Assembly (NCBI GenBank): GCA_017387505.1
Contig: JAFOFB010000022.1
Span: forward strand, 1 to 64,000
Direction: 5' to 3'
DNA length: 64,000 nt
Origin: Methanocorpusculum sp.
GTDB taxonomy: Archaea > Halobacteriota > Methanomicrobia > Methanomicrobiales > Methanocorpusculaceae
The notes below the pieces were generated by a model. It worked only from the letters and a program-made list of their open reading frames with translations. It ran no database searches and was not told the origin of the DNA. Numbering within the stretch: the first letter of the stretch is position 1; each line of letters begins with the position of its first letter. Positions 16,999-25,564 of the stretch are shown piece by piece. The translations under genes and the position numbers were made by a program.

Positions 16999-17324
16999 CC
17001 AGAATTTAGCATGAATAGTATTTCTTTTTTGCTAAGAAAGAAAAGGAGGTGTGGTGTACGTGTCATTAATTATTTTATTGGCACTGTGCTGGTGATTTGG
17101 TGTGGTATGTGAGGTGTAGAGTGTCTGATTTTGGGGTGTATCTTTATTGATTTACGGTTTTCACCAGCACTATGCTGCCGTCTGCGCTCTTCTCGCAGGC
17201 TGCTATATACATATTTGATGTTATATTATTTATAGTTTTGTTTCATTGCATGGCATTGATGATTGGCTATAGTGCGTTGCATACGTGCAAAGCATTATCT
17301 CTGCAGACAACGTAATAATACTAA
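16999..17324. other. Intergenic region with inverted repeat and possible mini-ORF
   Basis: No normal gene is seen. It is divergent promoter space for the HAD and PAS genes. GTGCTGGTGA (17086-17095) is repeated inverted as TCACCAGCAC (17161-17170). A strong GGAGGTG (17045-17051) is followed by a GTG at 17054 that opens 13 codons (MYVSLIILLALCW) and stops at 17093-17095 inside the first repeat arm. A smaller palindrome TTGCA-TACG-TGCAA is at 17277-17290, about 35 bases before the PAS gene. Confidence 0.5.
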
Positions 17325-19475
17325 ATGGTTGAGCTGACAGGCGATTTTTCTGAAATACTTACACTTTTGAAAGACAATCCGCGCGGAATGTCTGTGACCG
17401 AAATTGCTGACGCAGCGCACATCAACCGGAATACAATTGCACGATACATGGATAACCTCCTGATGGCAGGACGAGTGGAGATGCGGATGTTTGGAAAAGC
17501 CAAGGTCTTTTTCCTATCCAAACGAGTTCCTGTATCTGCCATGCTCAACCTCTCCTCTGAGATGGTTCTCTTAACTGACTCTGATTTAACCGTTATTCAG
17601 GCAAACGAAGCAGTTTTATCTTTTCTTTCATGTTCGGAAGAAGAGCTTGTCGGAAGTCCGATTTACGAAGGGCGCGAATGTACTCTCTGCGGCGAAATCT
17701 TAACCGAGCAGATTAGAACAGCTCTTCTTGGCGAAACTGTAAGAGGAGAACTTCGTCTTTTCAAAGACGGTGAGGAAAAAACTCTCGACCAGAGACTCTA
17801 CCCGCTTGTTCTTCCTGATGGAAAGCCCGGTGTCACTATTATATTAGATGATATCACAGAACGCGTGCAGGCGGAAAACGCTCTTGAACAGAGCGAAGCA
17901 ATGTTTCGCCGTATGGTTGAGACCATCTCTGATGTCATCTGGTCTGTGGATGAGAGCTCGAAGATTCAGTACATCAGCCCGCAGATTGAGTCTCTTCTCG
18001 GATACCGTCCGGAGGAAATGGTTGGAAAGCTCTTTTCGGACTTCATGCCGGAAGGGGCCGGATGCAGATTTGCATGGGGGTTTCTTTCCGAGGTCTCGAA
18101 GGAAAACGGATTCTCGCTTATTCAGTTCCCGCTTCTGACCAAAAGCGGACGAAAAATCTACTGTGACTTCACAGGAACTCCTGTTGTATTGGAAGAGGAC
18201 TCGGAAATTTTCCTTGGATACAACGGGGCGCTTCGTGATGTTTCCGATCAGCGTCAGGCAGAACAGAGCGCAAAACGCTGGAAGTCCTTCCTTGATGCTG
18301 TAATCGACAACATCCCGGGACTGATTATTGTAAGTGACTTAAACACTCATCAGTTCTATTATGTAAACAAAGCAGCCGAAACCTTCCTGCAGATAGGAAG
18401 ACAGGAGTTCATGCAGACAACTCTGCCAAAGCTCCTTTCAGAGTGCGGAGCAGATGAACTCTTGGATACAGTAAAGACAGCCGCCTCTTTCAGACAGACG
18501 ATGAATGTGAAAGAGACTGTGATTACTGTAGGCGAAGAGCAGAAGCATCTTTCAATGCAGATGATTCCAATGACTCTTTCAGTCGACCGCGAGTATCTGA
18601 TTTTAATCGCTGAAGATATCACAGAAGAGGTTCGCGACAGAACCCGTCAGGAACACTTAAGGGAGTTCCTCTCAACTCTTGACGGAATCACTGCTGTCTC
18701 TGACATATGGGAACCTGCCTTAACCCTCCTTCCAAAGATTTCAGGATTCGAGGCAGCGGCGGTTTATCAGAGAAGCATCTTCGATGACTATCTTCTCTTC
18801 AAACAGGCTGGCGGTCACTTTGTCCCGTCAGTTGATGTTGACTCGATTGCTGACAGAATCATCAGAAAAGGTGAGCCTGCAGTCTTTGACAAACACAGAA
18901 TGGATCTGTTCCCGGAAGGTACAATCCCTCTTATGAGCGATGCCAAAGCTCTTGTTCTGATGCCTGTTGTCTTCCGCGGCAAGACTGTTGCCTGTGTTGT
19001 TCTTGGTTCTTCCTCTCCGCAGTGTCCAGATGCCTCGCTTCAGTCAATCCTGGAGGCTTCCGCATTCCAGATAAGCACAACTGCATCCCGCTGTTTCGTT
19101 CAGGAAGAGCTCATGAGAGAGCGTGACAGAACCAGAAAATACATCGAATTAGCAGGCGTCTTCCTTTCCGCTGTCTCCAGAGATGGAACTATCGAGATGA
19201 TTAACAGACACGGGGCTGAGATTCTTGGATACAGTGTTGATGAATTAATCGGCAGAAACTGGTTCGAGACTGTTGTGCCTGAATCTGTTCGCGAATCCAG
19301 ACTTTCTGCATTCCAGCAGATGGTGTCATCTGTTGGCGCAGAGGACTTTGCACAGTTCAACGGTGTTGTTCTTTGTGCTGACGGAACTGAGAAGGAAATC
19401 TTCTGGAGAAGCTCGATTTTAAGAGAAGAGTGCGGTGCAGTGTCCGGCATTGTAACATCCGGCGAACTCATCTAA
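17325..19475 (+). CDS. Multi-PAS/GAF sensor with N-terminal winged-helix domain
   Basis: 716 residues. Order: winged helix 1-68 (GMSVTEIADAAHINRNTIAR is the recognition region), PAS about 70-175, PAS about 190-315 (FRRMVETISDVIWSVDESSK), PAS about 320-440, GAF-like 445-590, PAS about 600-716 (FLSAVSRDGTIEMINRHGAEILGY). No histidine kinase, cyclase or receiver follows, and there is no membrane helix. The likely mode is a cytoplasmic one-component regulator in which small-molecule or redox sensing controls DNA binding; this is inferred from the architecture, which is common in Methanomicrobia. Target genes unknown. The next small gene starts 39 bases later behind a dyad. Confidence 0.85.
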   Translation: MVELTGDFSEILTLLKDNPRGMSVTEIADAAHINRNTIARYMDNLLMAGRVEMRMFGKAKVFFLSKRVPVSAMLNLSSEMVLLTDSDLTVIQANEAVLSFLSCSEEELVGSPIYEGRECTLCGEILTEQIRTALLGETVRGELRLFKDGEEKTLDQRLYPLVLPDGKPGVTIILDDITERVQAENALEQSEAMFRRMVETISDVIWSVDESSKIQYISPQIESLLGYRPEEMVGKLFSDFMPEGAGCRFAWGFLSEVSKENGFSLIQFPLLTKSGRKIYCDFTGTPVVLEEDSEIFLGYNGALRDVSDQRQAEQSAKRWKSFLDAVIDNIPGLIIVSDLNTHQFYYVNKAAETFLQIGRQEFMQTTLPKLLSECGADELLDTVKTAASFRQTMNVKETVITVGEEQKHLSMQMIPMTLSVDREYLILIAEDITEEVRDRTRQEHLREFLSTLDGITAVSDIWEPALTLLPKISGFEAAAVYQRSIFDDYLLFKQAGGHFVPSVDVDSIADRIIRKGEPAVFDKHRMDLFPEGTIPLMSDAKALVLMPVVFRGKTVACVVLGSSSPQCPDASLQSILEASAFQISTTASRCFVQEELMRERDRTRKYIELAGVFLSAVSRDGTIEMINRHGAEILGYSVDELIGRNWFETVVPESVRESRLSAFQQMVSSVGAEDFAQFNGVVLCADGTEKEIFWRSSILREECGAVSGIVTSGELI

Positions 19476-19482
19476 CAGAAAC

Positions 19483-19513
19483 CATCTATATGTTAGAACT
19501 CTAACATCAGATG
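19483..19513. promoter_or_regulatory. Nested dyad directly before the small Cys protein gene
   Basis: CATCT (19483-19487) with AGATG (19509-19513) encloses TGTTAG (19491-19496) / CTAACA (19501-19506). The structure ends one base before the ATG at 19515. It could be an operator for the adjacent HTH-PAS protein or an RNA hairpin hiding the start. Confidence 0.45.
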
Positions 19514-19514
19514 T

Positions 19515-19823
19515 ATGAAATCATTACCCTTCGATAGAAAACCAAGCGGAAAGGTCACCGTCATGTGTCAGGGAAAAGAGGTCTCTGTTCACAGCACCTG
19601 CGTCTTCTGCGCACACTGTGCAGGAATCAGGGTAAACCGCAGAGTTAACCCGAACCCGTACGCACAGGCTCTTAGAAACTCCAAAGGCGGCCTTGCACTC
19701 GACCAGCAGTTAATGGAAGGTATGGTTATGTTCAACATCGCAGTTGAAGACCCGTCAGCAACTGATATTGAGTGCAGTGATGACAAAGATGTCGGATATG
19801 TTCCTCTCTCACGCAGACGCTAA
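19515..19823 (+). CDS. Small Cys-containing protein of unknown function
   Basis: 102 residues, basic. A CVFCAHC cluster lies near residue 30 and lone Cys at residues 18 and 85. No known domain. It is 39 bases downstream of the PAS sensor and preceded by a dyad. Its last 15 bases overlap the convergent cobS gene, which supports a compact genome rather than a misread frame. A metal-binding or small regulatory role is possible but not shown. Confidence 0.65.
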   Translation: MKSLPFDRKPSGKVTVMCQGKEVSVHSTCVFCAHCAGIRVNRRVNPNPYAQALRNSKGGLALDQQLMEGMVMFNIAVEDPSATDIECSDDKDVGYVPLSRRR

Positions 19824-20546
19824 GACTGCGAAGAGAAGACACACAATCATTTTTCCAATTTCGTTTCCGGCTCCTGTTACATCTCCGTTGACTCCGCCAA
19901 ACAGCTTTTTTGCAAGCAGATAAAGCCCTGCAAATGTAAGGATTCCAAGAAGAATTGAAGCGGCCGCTCCTTTGATTGGGATGAAGAGCAGAAGGGGCAG
20001 GGTGAGTATTACAGTATAGACGGCAAATCTTCTCTTCGAAAGGTTGTAGATGTAACTTTGAATTCCCTCGTGGAATGGTTTTCCAAGAGCAGAAAAGAGT
20101 CCCATAATCATTTTTCCGCAGACTTCAGCAGTAATGACTGCCGCGGCAATCATTTCGACAGGAAGCGATGCGAGGGCTGCAAAGGTGATTAGGAGTGTTG
20201 TCATTCCAAGAGCGAGAGCACCGGCGCCGGTTGTTCTGTCCGTCATTGCCCGAATTCTTTTTTCACTGCTTCCGTGAGCCATTAATCCGTCGCCGAAGTC
20301 GAGCAGTCCGTCGAAGTGATTTCCGCCAGAGATGAAGATTGATACAGCGATAGTTAAGGCGGCAATTACAAGTGAGTTGTCAAAACCAAGAACTGCGGCA
20401 AGTATGGCAGGTATTGCTGAGATAAATCCTGTGACATATCCGGCTAAAGGATAAATCCAGCTGTGCTTTGCAAACGCATCAAAGTCAGCGGGTTTTCCAA
20501 GCGGAAGAATGGTTGTGAACTGAAGTAGGGCACGGACAGCTTTCAT
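19809..20546 (-). CDS. cobS: Adenosylcobinamide-GDP ribazoletransferase CobS
   Basis: Membrane enzyme that joins adenosylcobinamide-GDP to alpha-ribazole, the last assembly step of cobamide. 245 residues, about six helices. The family motif GGNHFDGLLDFGDGLMAHGS (near residue 70) supplies the metal-binding Asp residues; the RAMTDRTTGAGALA segment follows. N-terminus MKAVRALLQFTTILPLG is typical, so the start is secure. Divergent from cobT, which makes the other substrate. Corrinoids are needed for the Mtr methyltransferase of methanogenesis. Confidence 0.95.
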   Translation of the reverse strand: MKAVRALLQFTTILPLGKPADFDAFAKHSWIYPLAGYVTGFISAIPAILAAVLGFDNSLVIAALTIAVSIFISGGNHFDGLLDFGDGLMAHGSSEKRIRAMTDRTTGAGALALGMTTLLITFAALASLPVEMIAAAVITAEVCGKMIMGLFSALGKPFHEGIQSYIYNLSKRRFAVYTVILTLPLLLFIPIKGAAASILLGILTFAGLYLLAKKLFGGVNGDVTGAGNEIGKMIVCLLFAVLASA

Positions 20547-20681
20547 GCTGATTAGTGTTGGTTTTTCTCTCTCTTAAAATGGATTGCTCGGCAAATAGGC
20601 TTTAGGAATTGTCCATTTTGTTTGTTTTCGCCGTGTCGCTTCGCACAATTCATATTTCCTTATAACAAATATATTTCCAAC

Positions 20682-21689
20682 ATGTCCTTCCTATCCGAAC
20701 GCGTCAACTTCGAACCTGAGTCTCCGCTTTTCGCGGTCATCCTTGCAAACTCTGTTGTTTCTACGATTCCGGGTGTTTCCGGTGCCGGAGAGAATCCGGA
20801 AAGCAGTCTGTTTGTCCCGCCGCTTGATGCAGAGCTCATCATAAACGGAGAGCTTGCAGGGGACATGACTCCAAATACTCCAACGGGTTGTCAAACCCCT
20901 GCTCTTCTGACGCTTTCGATGATGGATTTAATCGGAATGAAGCCGCTTTTAATCTCGGCAGGTCTGAAGCATCAGCCGGAGGTGCCGCACATTTCGCTTG
21001 GCGGTCAGATGGGAGGAGATCCGCGCGAAGGAAATGCTGTTCCTGATGCCTGGGATTTATTCGAGAGAGGAAGATGGGTTGGAGAGTTTCTTTCACAGTC
21101 TCATGATATGCTTGTCTTAGGTGAGTGTCTGCCTGGCGGGACTACAACTGCGCTTTGTGTTCTCCGCGCTCTTGGGTACAAAGCGATGGTGAGCAGCTGT
21201 TTGAAGGAGAATCCTGTTTCCTTGAAGGAGAGTTTTGCAGAGGCCGCTGTTTCGAAGATTAAAGAAGGCGGAATCACTGACCCGTTAGAAATTGTGTCGA
21301 TGATAGGAGATCCTATGATTCCTACAGCGGCAGGAATTGCAGAGGGATTCCGCGGGAAACTGTTCCTCGCAGGAGGTACTCAGATGCTTGCGGCTGCTGC
21401 TTTGATTCAGGCTCTTGGAAATGTTGTGCCGGATGTTGTTACAACGACTTATGTCTTCCATGACAAGACGGCTTCATTCAAGGAGACCGCCGCGGCGATT
21501 GGCGCGGATGTATATTATGTGGATCCCGAGTTTGAGACAATCGGACACGCAGGCTTTGCCCGCTATGCTGAAGGAGAACTCAAAGAGGGAACTGGAGCAG
21601 GCGGTGCTATGTTTTTAGCAGGCGTTCTTGGATTTACTCCGGAAGAGATTCGATCTTCGATTCGTGAACACGCAGACAGATATCAATGA
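20682..21689 (+). CDS. cobT: Archaeal CobT-like phosphoribosyltransferase
   Basis: Activates the lower-ligand base by transfer of phosphoribose from nicotinate mononucleotide. 335 residues, belonging to the archaeal subgroup distinct from the short bacterial enzyme but with the same Gly-rich loops: PGVSGAGENPESS, GEcLPGGTTTAL, LAGGTQMLAAAAL and the C-terminal GEGxxTGAGG-like KEGTGAGGAM. The ATG at 20682 gives the family N-terminus MSFLSERVNF; twenty upstream codons are leader. First gene of a unit with a YkgJ protein (ATGA overlap) and TraB. Confidence 0.88.
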   Translation: MSFLSERVNFEPESPLFAVILANSVVSTIPGVSGAGENPESSLFVPPLDAELIINGELAGDMTPNTPTGCQTPALLTLSMMDLIGMKPLLISAGLKHQPEVPHISLGGQMGGDPREGNAVPDAWDLFERGRWVGEFLSQSHDMLVLGECLPGGTTTALCVLRALGYKAMVSSCLKENPVSLKESFAEAAVSKIKEGGITDPLEIVSMIGDPMIPTAAGIAEGFRGKLFLAGGTQMLAAAALIQALGNVVPDVVTTTYVFHDKTASFKETAAAIGADVYYVDPEFETIGHAGFARYAEGELKEGTGAGGAMFLAGVLGFTPEEIRSSIREHADRYQ

Positions 21690-22216
21690 GCGGGAGAGAG
21701 GGACTCATCGAAAAAATCCAGGCGGCGGATTTTTCCTGTAAGCTCTGCGGGGCGTGCTGTTCGGGCGCGGACAATGAGGTTATGGTAACGCCGGATGAGG
21801 TGGACGCACTCTGCACTGCATCCGGTCTTTCTTTTTCTGAGATTGCAGAGCCGTATCCTGACTGGATGGAGTATCTCGATGGTACAAAAATCACATTCGG
21901 ATGGGTTCTTCGCCGCGGGGCTGACGGGAACTGTATGTTTTTGAAGGAGAACAGATGCACTGTTTATGCATCGCGCCCTCATATATGCAGGACGTATCCT
22001 TTTATGCTTGATTGTGATGAGCTCATCATCTCGGAGTGTCCAGCTGTCGGGTGCAGTAAGTGTCTGGACGCGGAAGAAACAGCAGATGCTCTGCTTCGAA
22101 GGCGTGACGTCGAGGACGCAGAATTTACTCAAAGCGAGAAACAGTATCAAAAACATAGTATTGCCTCAGGTTCAACAGTAATTATCGACAGCAGAGGCGT
22201 ACATCTCTGGAAATAA
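21686..22216 (+). CDS. YkgJ-family cysteine cluster protein
   Basis: 176 residues. The zinc- or iron-binding cluster is FSCKLCGACCSG near residue 16, then NCMFLKENRCTVYASRPHICRTYPF near residues 75-100, the usual pattern of eight Cys. A C-terminal Cys pair (CPAVGCSKC) is extra. Family function is unproven; some members support flagellin methylation or metal handling. Starts within the cobT stop (ATGA) and is followed by TraB after three bases, so the three form an operon. Confidence 0.88.
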   Translation: MSGREGLIEKIQAADFSCKLCGACCSGADNEVMVTPDEVDALCTASGLSFSEIAEPYPDWMEYLDGTKITFGWVLRRGADGNCMFLKENRCTVYASRPHICRTYPFMLDCDELIISECPAVGCSKCLDAEETADALLRRRDVEDAEFTQSEKQYQKHSIASGSTVIIDSRGVHLWK

Positions 22217-22219
22217 AAT

Positions 22220-23500
22220 ATGGCAGAAATACACATAGTCGGAACGGCTCACGTGTCTCAGAAGAGCGTTAATGAGGTTTTGGAAACTGTTGATTTGGTA
22301 AACCCGGATGTTATCGCGATTGAGCTCGATCAGGGGCGGTTTGCGACACTCAAAAAACAGATGAAGGAGGAAGAGGATGCCAAAGCAGGCATCGTCTCTG
22401 ATGAAGCGGACGGTAAGGCTCCTGAGGTCAAGAGTATTTTATCCGGGAACTTCATGGTGATGATTGTGCAGTGGCTTCTCTCATATATCCAGCGCAAAAT
22501 CGGATTAAATGTGGGTGTTGAGCCCGGGGCGGAGATGAAGGAGGCTATTCGTCTCGCAGAAGAACGCGGTATTCGTTTGATGCTTATCGACCGCGACATC
22601 AATATTACTCTTGCACGCTTCTGGGGCGGGATGAAGTTTTTCGAGAAGGTAAAGCTCATCTGGGTTCTTCTCCGCTCGGTTACAGGAAAGGATGATGGGA
22701 CTGATGAGCTTGATGCGGTTACTGTTGATTCTCTGACCAATCAGGATATGATTGATGCAGCTCTTGCGGAGTTTCATGAGTTTTCTCCGTCCGGGGCACA
22801 CGCGTTAATTGATGAGCGTGATGCATATCTGGCGCATGGGGTTATTAATCTTGAACGCAGTTCGTTTGAGCGTGCGGTTGTTGTCTGCGGTGCAGGACAT
22901 GTGCCTGGAATTACCAGGTTCCGTGAGCATCCGGAGACTCTTCCGCCGATGAGGGAGCTTACAGCTCTTCCAAAGAAGTATCCGTGGGGTAAGATTCTCG
23001 GTGTTGTGTTCCTTGTTATGTTCGCGGTGATTGCTTTGGCAATCGGATTTTCCGGGGCGACTGAGCTTCTTGTCTGGGCAATCGTTTTCTGGGTTGTTCT
23101 TCATGGTATTTTAGCAGGTATTGCAACACTTCTGGTGAAAGGTCATCCGCTCTCTGCTGCGGTGTCTGCGGTTCTTGCTTGGATGACTTCTTTAAATCCG
23201 TTCCTTGCCTGCGGGTGGTTTGCGGCACTTGTGGAAGCAAAGATGCGTCCTCCAACAGCTAAGGACTTTAAGAGAATCGGAAATGCGGAGAGTATTTCAG
23301 AGATGCTTTCTGTTCCGCTGTTCCATATCCTGTTAGTCGCGGCTGCTTCCAACATAGGGGCATCGATTGCAACAGTTTCGTTCTTCCTGTTCTTCGGACC
23401 TGTGTTTGGGGTTGACCTTGAGATGATGACAAATCTTCTGGTTACAGGATTTACTAATCTCTGGCACTTTATTATTAGTCCGTTTGTCTGGCTGTTCTAA
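22220..23500 (+). CDS. TraB family membrane protein
   Basis: 426 residues. The N-terminal 230 residues are a TraB/PrgY domain, with GTAHVSQKSVNEV, ELDQGRF and VVVCGAGHVPGI, a fold related to Tiki/ChaN hydrolases. The last 185 residues hold about five membrane helices. Bacterial PrgY blocks peptide pheromone; the archaeal role is unknown, possibly a membrane metalloprotease. The N-terminal domain would face the cytoplasm if no signal peptide is cleaved, and none is visible. End of the cobT operon. Confidence 0.85.
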   Translation: MAEIHIVGTAHVSQKSVNEVLETVDLVNPDVIAIELDQGRFATLKKQMKEEEDAKAGIVSDEADGKAPEVKSILSGNFMVMIVQWLLSYIQRKIGLNVGVEPGAEMKEAIRLAEERGIRLMLIDRDINITLARFWGGMKFFEKVKLIWVLLRSVTGKDDGTDELDAVTVDSLTNQDMIDAALAEFHEFSPSGAHALIDERDAYLAHGVINLERSSFERAVVVCGAGHVPGITRFREHPETLPPMRELTALPKKYPWGKILGVVFLVMFAVIALAIGFSGATELLVWAIVFWVVLHGILAGIATLLVKGHPLSAAVSAVLAWMTSLNPFLACGWFAALVEAKMRPPTAKDFKRIGNAESISEMLSVPLFHILLVAAASNIGASIATVSFFLFFGPVFGVDLEMMTNLLVTGFTNLWHFIISPFVWLF

Positions 23501-23508
23501 GTGTCTGG

Positions 23509-23581
23509 TTTTTTTTGACTGCTCTGACTGGCCGCTACGCTGACAGCGGCGGCTCTCATAAAGACAGCAATCCATTTTTTT
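23509..23581 (+). terminator. Terminators after traB
   Basis: T8 (23509-23516) directly after the stop, then a hairpin GCCGCT (23531-23536) / AGCGGC (23545-23550) and T7 (23575-23581). A double arrangement that should isolate the riboflavin operon from traB. Confidence 0.6.
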
Positions 23582-23582
23582 G

Positions 23583-23633
23583 TAAATACTCAAATAAGAA
23601 TCTATTAATATACACACCACGAATAAGTATTTA
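23583..23633 (+). promoter_or_regulatory. Riboflavin operon promoter with flanking dyad
   Basis: TAAATACT (23583-23590) and AGTATTTA (23626-23633) are perfect inverted arms flanking a TATA box TTAATATA (23605-23612). The right arm lies at the expected start of transcription. No RFN-type riboswitch sequence is recognisable, so protein control is more likely. The ribE start codon follows at 23661 behind GGTGAT. Confidence 0.45.
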
Positions 23634-23660
23634 TGACAAAACTGAGTGGTGATGCATAAC

Positions 23661-24311
23661 ATGTTTACCGGCATCGTAGAAGAGGTCGGGGAAATTGTAT
23701 CCATCCGCCGCGGTTCACGTTCAGCAACTCTCAAAATCAAAGGGAATGTAATCTTCTCCGACATGAAACTTGGAGACAGCATCGCCGTAAACGGCATCTG
23801 CCTTACCGTTACCGAATTCGGAGGAAACGTATTCAGCACTGATGCAACTCCGGAAACACTGGATAGAACCTCACTCAGTCTACTGTCAACAGGATCTCAT
23901 GTAAACCTTGAACGTGCAATGTCTGCCGCCGGAAGATTTGGAGGGCACATTGTAACAGGTCACATTGATGGGACTGCAATCGTATCGGACATCAGAAAAG
24001 ATGACAACGCAGTAATCATTCGTTTCACCTGTACCAAAGAACAGATGGAAGGAATCATCGAAAAAGGCTCGGTAGCTATCGATGGAATCAGCTTAACTGT
24101 TGCATCAGTCGACAAAGACAGCTTTACTGTATCTGTAATCCCGCACACAGGAAAAGAAACAATTCTTCTCGAAAGAAAAAGAGGGGACATTGTAAATCTC
24201 GAAACAGATGTCATTGGAAAGTATGTTGCGAAGTTCATCGCAAAAACCGAGACAAAGACGCCTGCAGTCAGCAGAATAACCGAGGAATACTTACGAGAGA
24301 GAGGATTTTAG
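23661..24311 (+). CDS. ribE: Riboflavin synthase, bacterial alpha-chain type
   Basis: Dismutates two 6,7-dimethyl-8-ribityllumazine molecules to riboflavin. 216 residues with two lumazine-binding domains: MFTGIVEEVGEIV opens domain 1 (invariant N-terminus of the bacterial and eukaryal enzyme), VNLERAMSAAGRFGGHIVTG closes it, and SVAIDGISLTVASVD lies in domain 2. Most methanogens use an unrelated lumazine-synthase-like riboflavin synthase, so this gene looks acquired. ATG at 23661 is chosen for the family N-terminus and the GGTGAT ahead; GTG or ATG a few codons earlier are weaker. Followed directly by ribB. Confidence 0.93.
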   Translation: MFTGIVEEVGEIVSIRRGSRSATLKIKGNVIFSDMKLGDSIAVNGICLTVTEFGGNVFSTDATPETLDRTSLSLLSTGSHVNLERAMSAAGRFGGHIVTGHIDGTAIVSDIRKDDNAVIIRFTCTKEQMEGIIEKGSVAIDGISLTVASVDKDSFTVSVIPHTGKETILLERKRGDIVNLETDVIGKYVAKFIAKTETKTPAVSRITEEYLRERGF

Positions 24312-24923
24312 ATGTTTCAATTCAACACCGTAGAAGAAGCCGCCGCAGCCCTTCGCCGCGGTGAACTCATTATTGTAACCGATGACGAATCCCGTGAAAA
24401 CGAAGGAGACTTCATCTGTGCGGCAGAGTTCGCCACCACCGAGAACGTCAACATCATGGCAAGTATCGGAAAGGGATTAATCTGCATGCCGATGGCCGCA
24501 GAAATCGCAGACAGACTTGACCTTCCGCCAATGGTTGCAAAAAACACCGACAACCACGAGACAGCATTCACAGTATCTATCGACCACAAAGATACAAGAA
24601 CCGGAATCTCTGCCATCGAGCGCGGAATAACAGCACGTGCTGTAGTCTCCGAAAACTCTGTGCCGGATGACTTCAGACGCCCGGGACACATGTTCCCGCT
24701 TCGTGCAAAAGCAGGAGGTGTCTTAGAGCGTGATGGACACACCGAAGCCACCGTTGACCTTCTAAAAATCGCGGGCTTAAAGCCTGCCGGACTCTGCTGT
24801 GAAATCATGGCAGACAGCGGAGACATGATGAGAACTCCAGAACTCATCGAACTTGCCAAAAAGATGGGCTTAGTCTTTACAACAATTGAAGCAATTCAGG
24901 AATACAGAAGAACACACGCATAA
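24312..24923 (+). CDS. ribB: 3,4-dihydroxy-2-butanone 4-phosphate synthase
   Basis: Makes the four-carbon unit of riboflavin from ribulose 5-phosphate. 203 residues, single-domain form without fused GTP cyclohydrolase II. Motifs: [20 protein letters not shown] with the acidic metal-binding loop, [37 protein letters not shown] and HTEATVDL. Starts immediately after the ribE TAG, and ribH follows after 14 bases with GGAGGAAAC as ribosome site. Confidence 0.95.
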   Translation: MFQFNTVEEAAAALRRGELIIVTDDESRENEGDFICAAEFATTENVNIMASIGKGLICMPMAAEIADRLDLPPMVAKNTDNHETAFTVSIDHKDTRTGISAIERGITARAVVSENSVPDDFRRPGHMFPLRAKAGGVLERDGHTEATVDLLKIAGLKPAGLCCEIMADSGDMMRTPELIELAKKMGLVFTTIEAIQEYRRTHA

Positions 24924-24937
24924 AGGAGGAAACAAAA

Positions 24938-25405
24938 ATGAACATTTACGAAGGAAAATTAGTCCCGGAAGATATTAAGATTGGAATCGTTGCAAGCCGC
25001 TTTAACGAATTTATCGTATCAAAACTCATCGGAGGAGCAGACGATGCTCTGCGGCGCCATAATGTAAAGGATGAAAACGTAGATCTCGCATGGGTTCCGG
25101 GGGCTTTTGAAATTCCGCTTGTAGCCTCCAAGATGGCACAGTCCGGAAAGTATGATGCAGTAATCTGCCTTGGTGCTGTGATTCGCGGCTCTACCGACCA
25201 CTACGAGTATGTAGCAAACGAAGTAACCAAAGGAATCGCCGCCGTTTCCTTAAAAACAGGAGTTCCTGTAATGTTTGGAGTTCTTACCTGTGACAACTTA
25301 GAGCAGGCTATCGAACGCGCGGGTTCAAAAGTCGGAAACAAAGGATTCGAGGCCGCAGTCAGTGCGATTGAGACAATTAACGTCATCAAATCCCTCGGAC
25401 TCTAA
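24938..25405 (+). CDS. ribH: 6,7-dimethyl-8-ribityllumazine synthase
   Basis: Condenses the butanone phosphate with the ribitylaminouracil. 155 residues, capsid- or pentamer-forming family. Motifs: [43 protein letters not shown] and the catalytic His in TDHYEY, then [17 protein letters not shown] strong GGAGGA precedes the ATG at 24938. Its substrate ribitylaminouracil is also the precursor of the F420 deazaflavin made by CofH/CofG, and cofH lies at 42395-43480. Confidence 0.95.
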   Translation: MNIYEGKLVPEDIKIGIVASRFNEFIVSKLIGGADDALRRHNVKDENVDLAWVPGAFEIPLVASKMAQSGKYDAVICLGAVIRGSTDHYEYVANEVTKGIAAVSLKTGVPVMFGVLTCDNLEQAIERAGSKVGNKGFEAAVSAIETINVIKSLGL

Positions 25406-25464
25406 AGAAACAACATACCTCTCTCTTTTTTCATCACAAAATCCCGGTTCAAATCTGGGATACC

Positions 25465-25472
25465 TTTATATG
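25465..25472 (+). promoter_or_regulatory. TATA box of the tuf-rps10 operon
   Basis: TTTATATG about 100 bases before the tuf ATG, predicting a start near 25495 and a leader of about 70 bases. Just upstream is a hairpin ATCCCGG-TTCAAAT-CTGGGAT (25441-25461) that copies a tRNA T-arm in form; see the rejected list. The leader ends with GTGGAG ahead of the ATG. Confidence 0.5.
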
Positions 25473-25564
25473 TTCTCGAGTCCAAGTAATAGACACTCGT
25501 GTTGAAGCTGGCAATGCGGAAGTATCCGTACCCCTTCAATGAGTCAAAGTGGAGAAACATTACT

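Noticed and set aside
23501-23660. FMN (RFN) riboswitch before ribE
   Set aside because: None of the conserved RFN segments are visible; only 80 bases separate the T-tract and start.
25441-25461. tRNA T-arm-like hairpin CCCGG-TTCAAAT-CTGGG
   Set aside because: No anticodon or acceptor arm can be built around it; treated as a chance hairpin upstream of the tuf TATA box, or at most a tRNA remnant.
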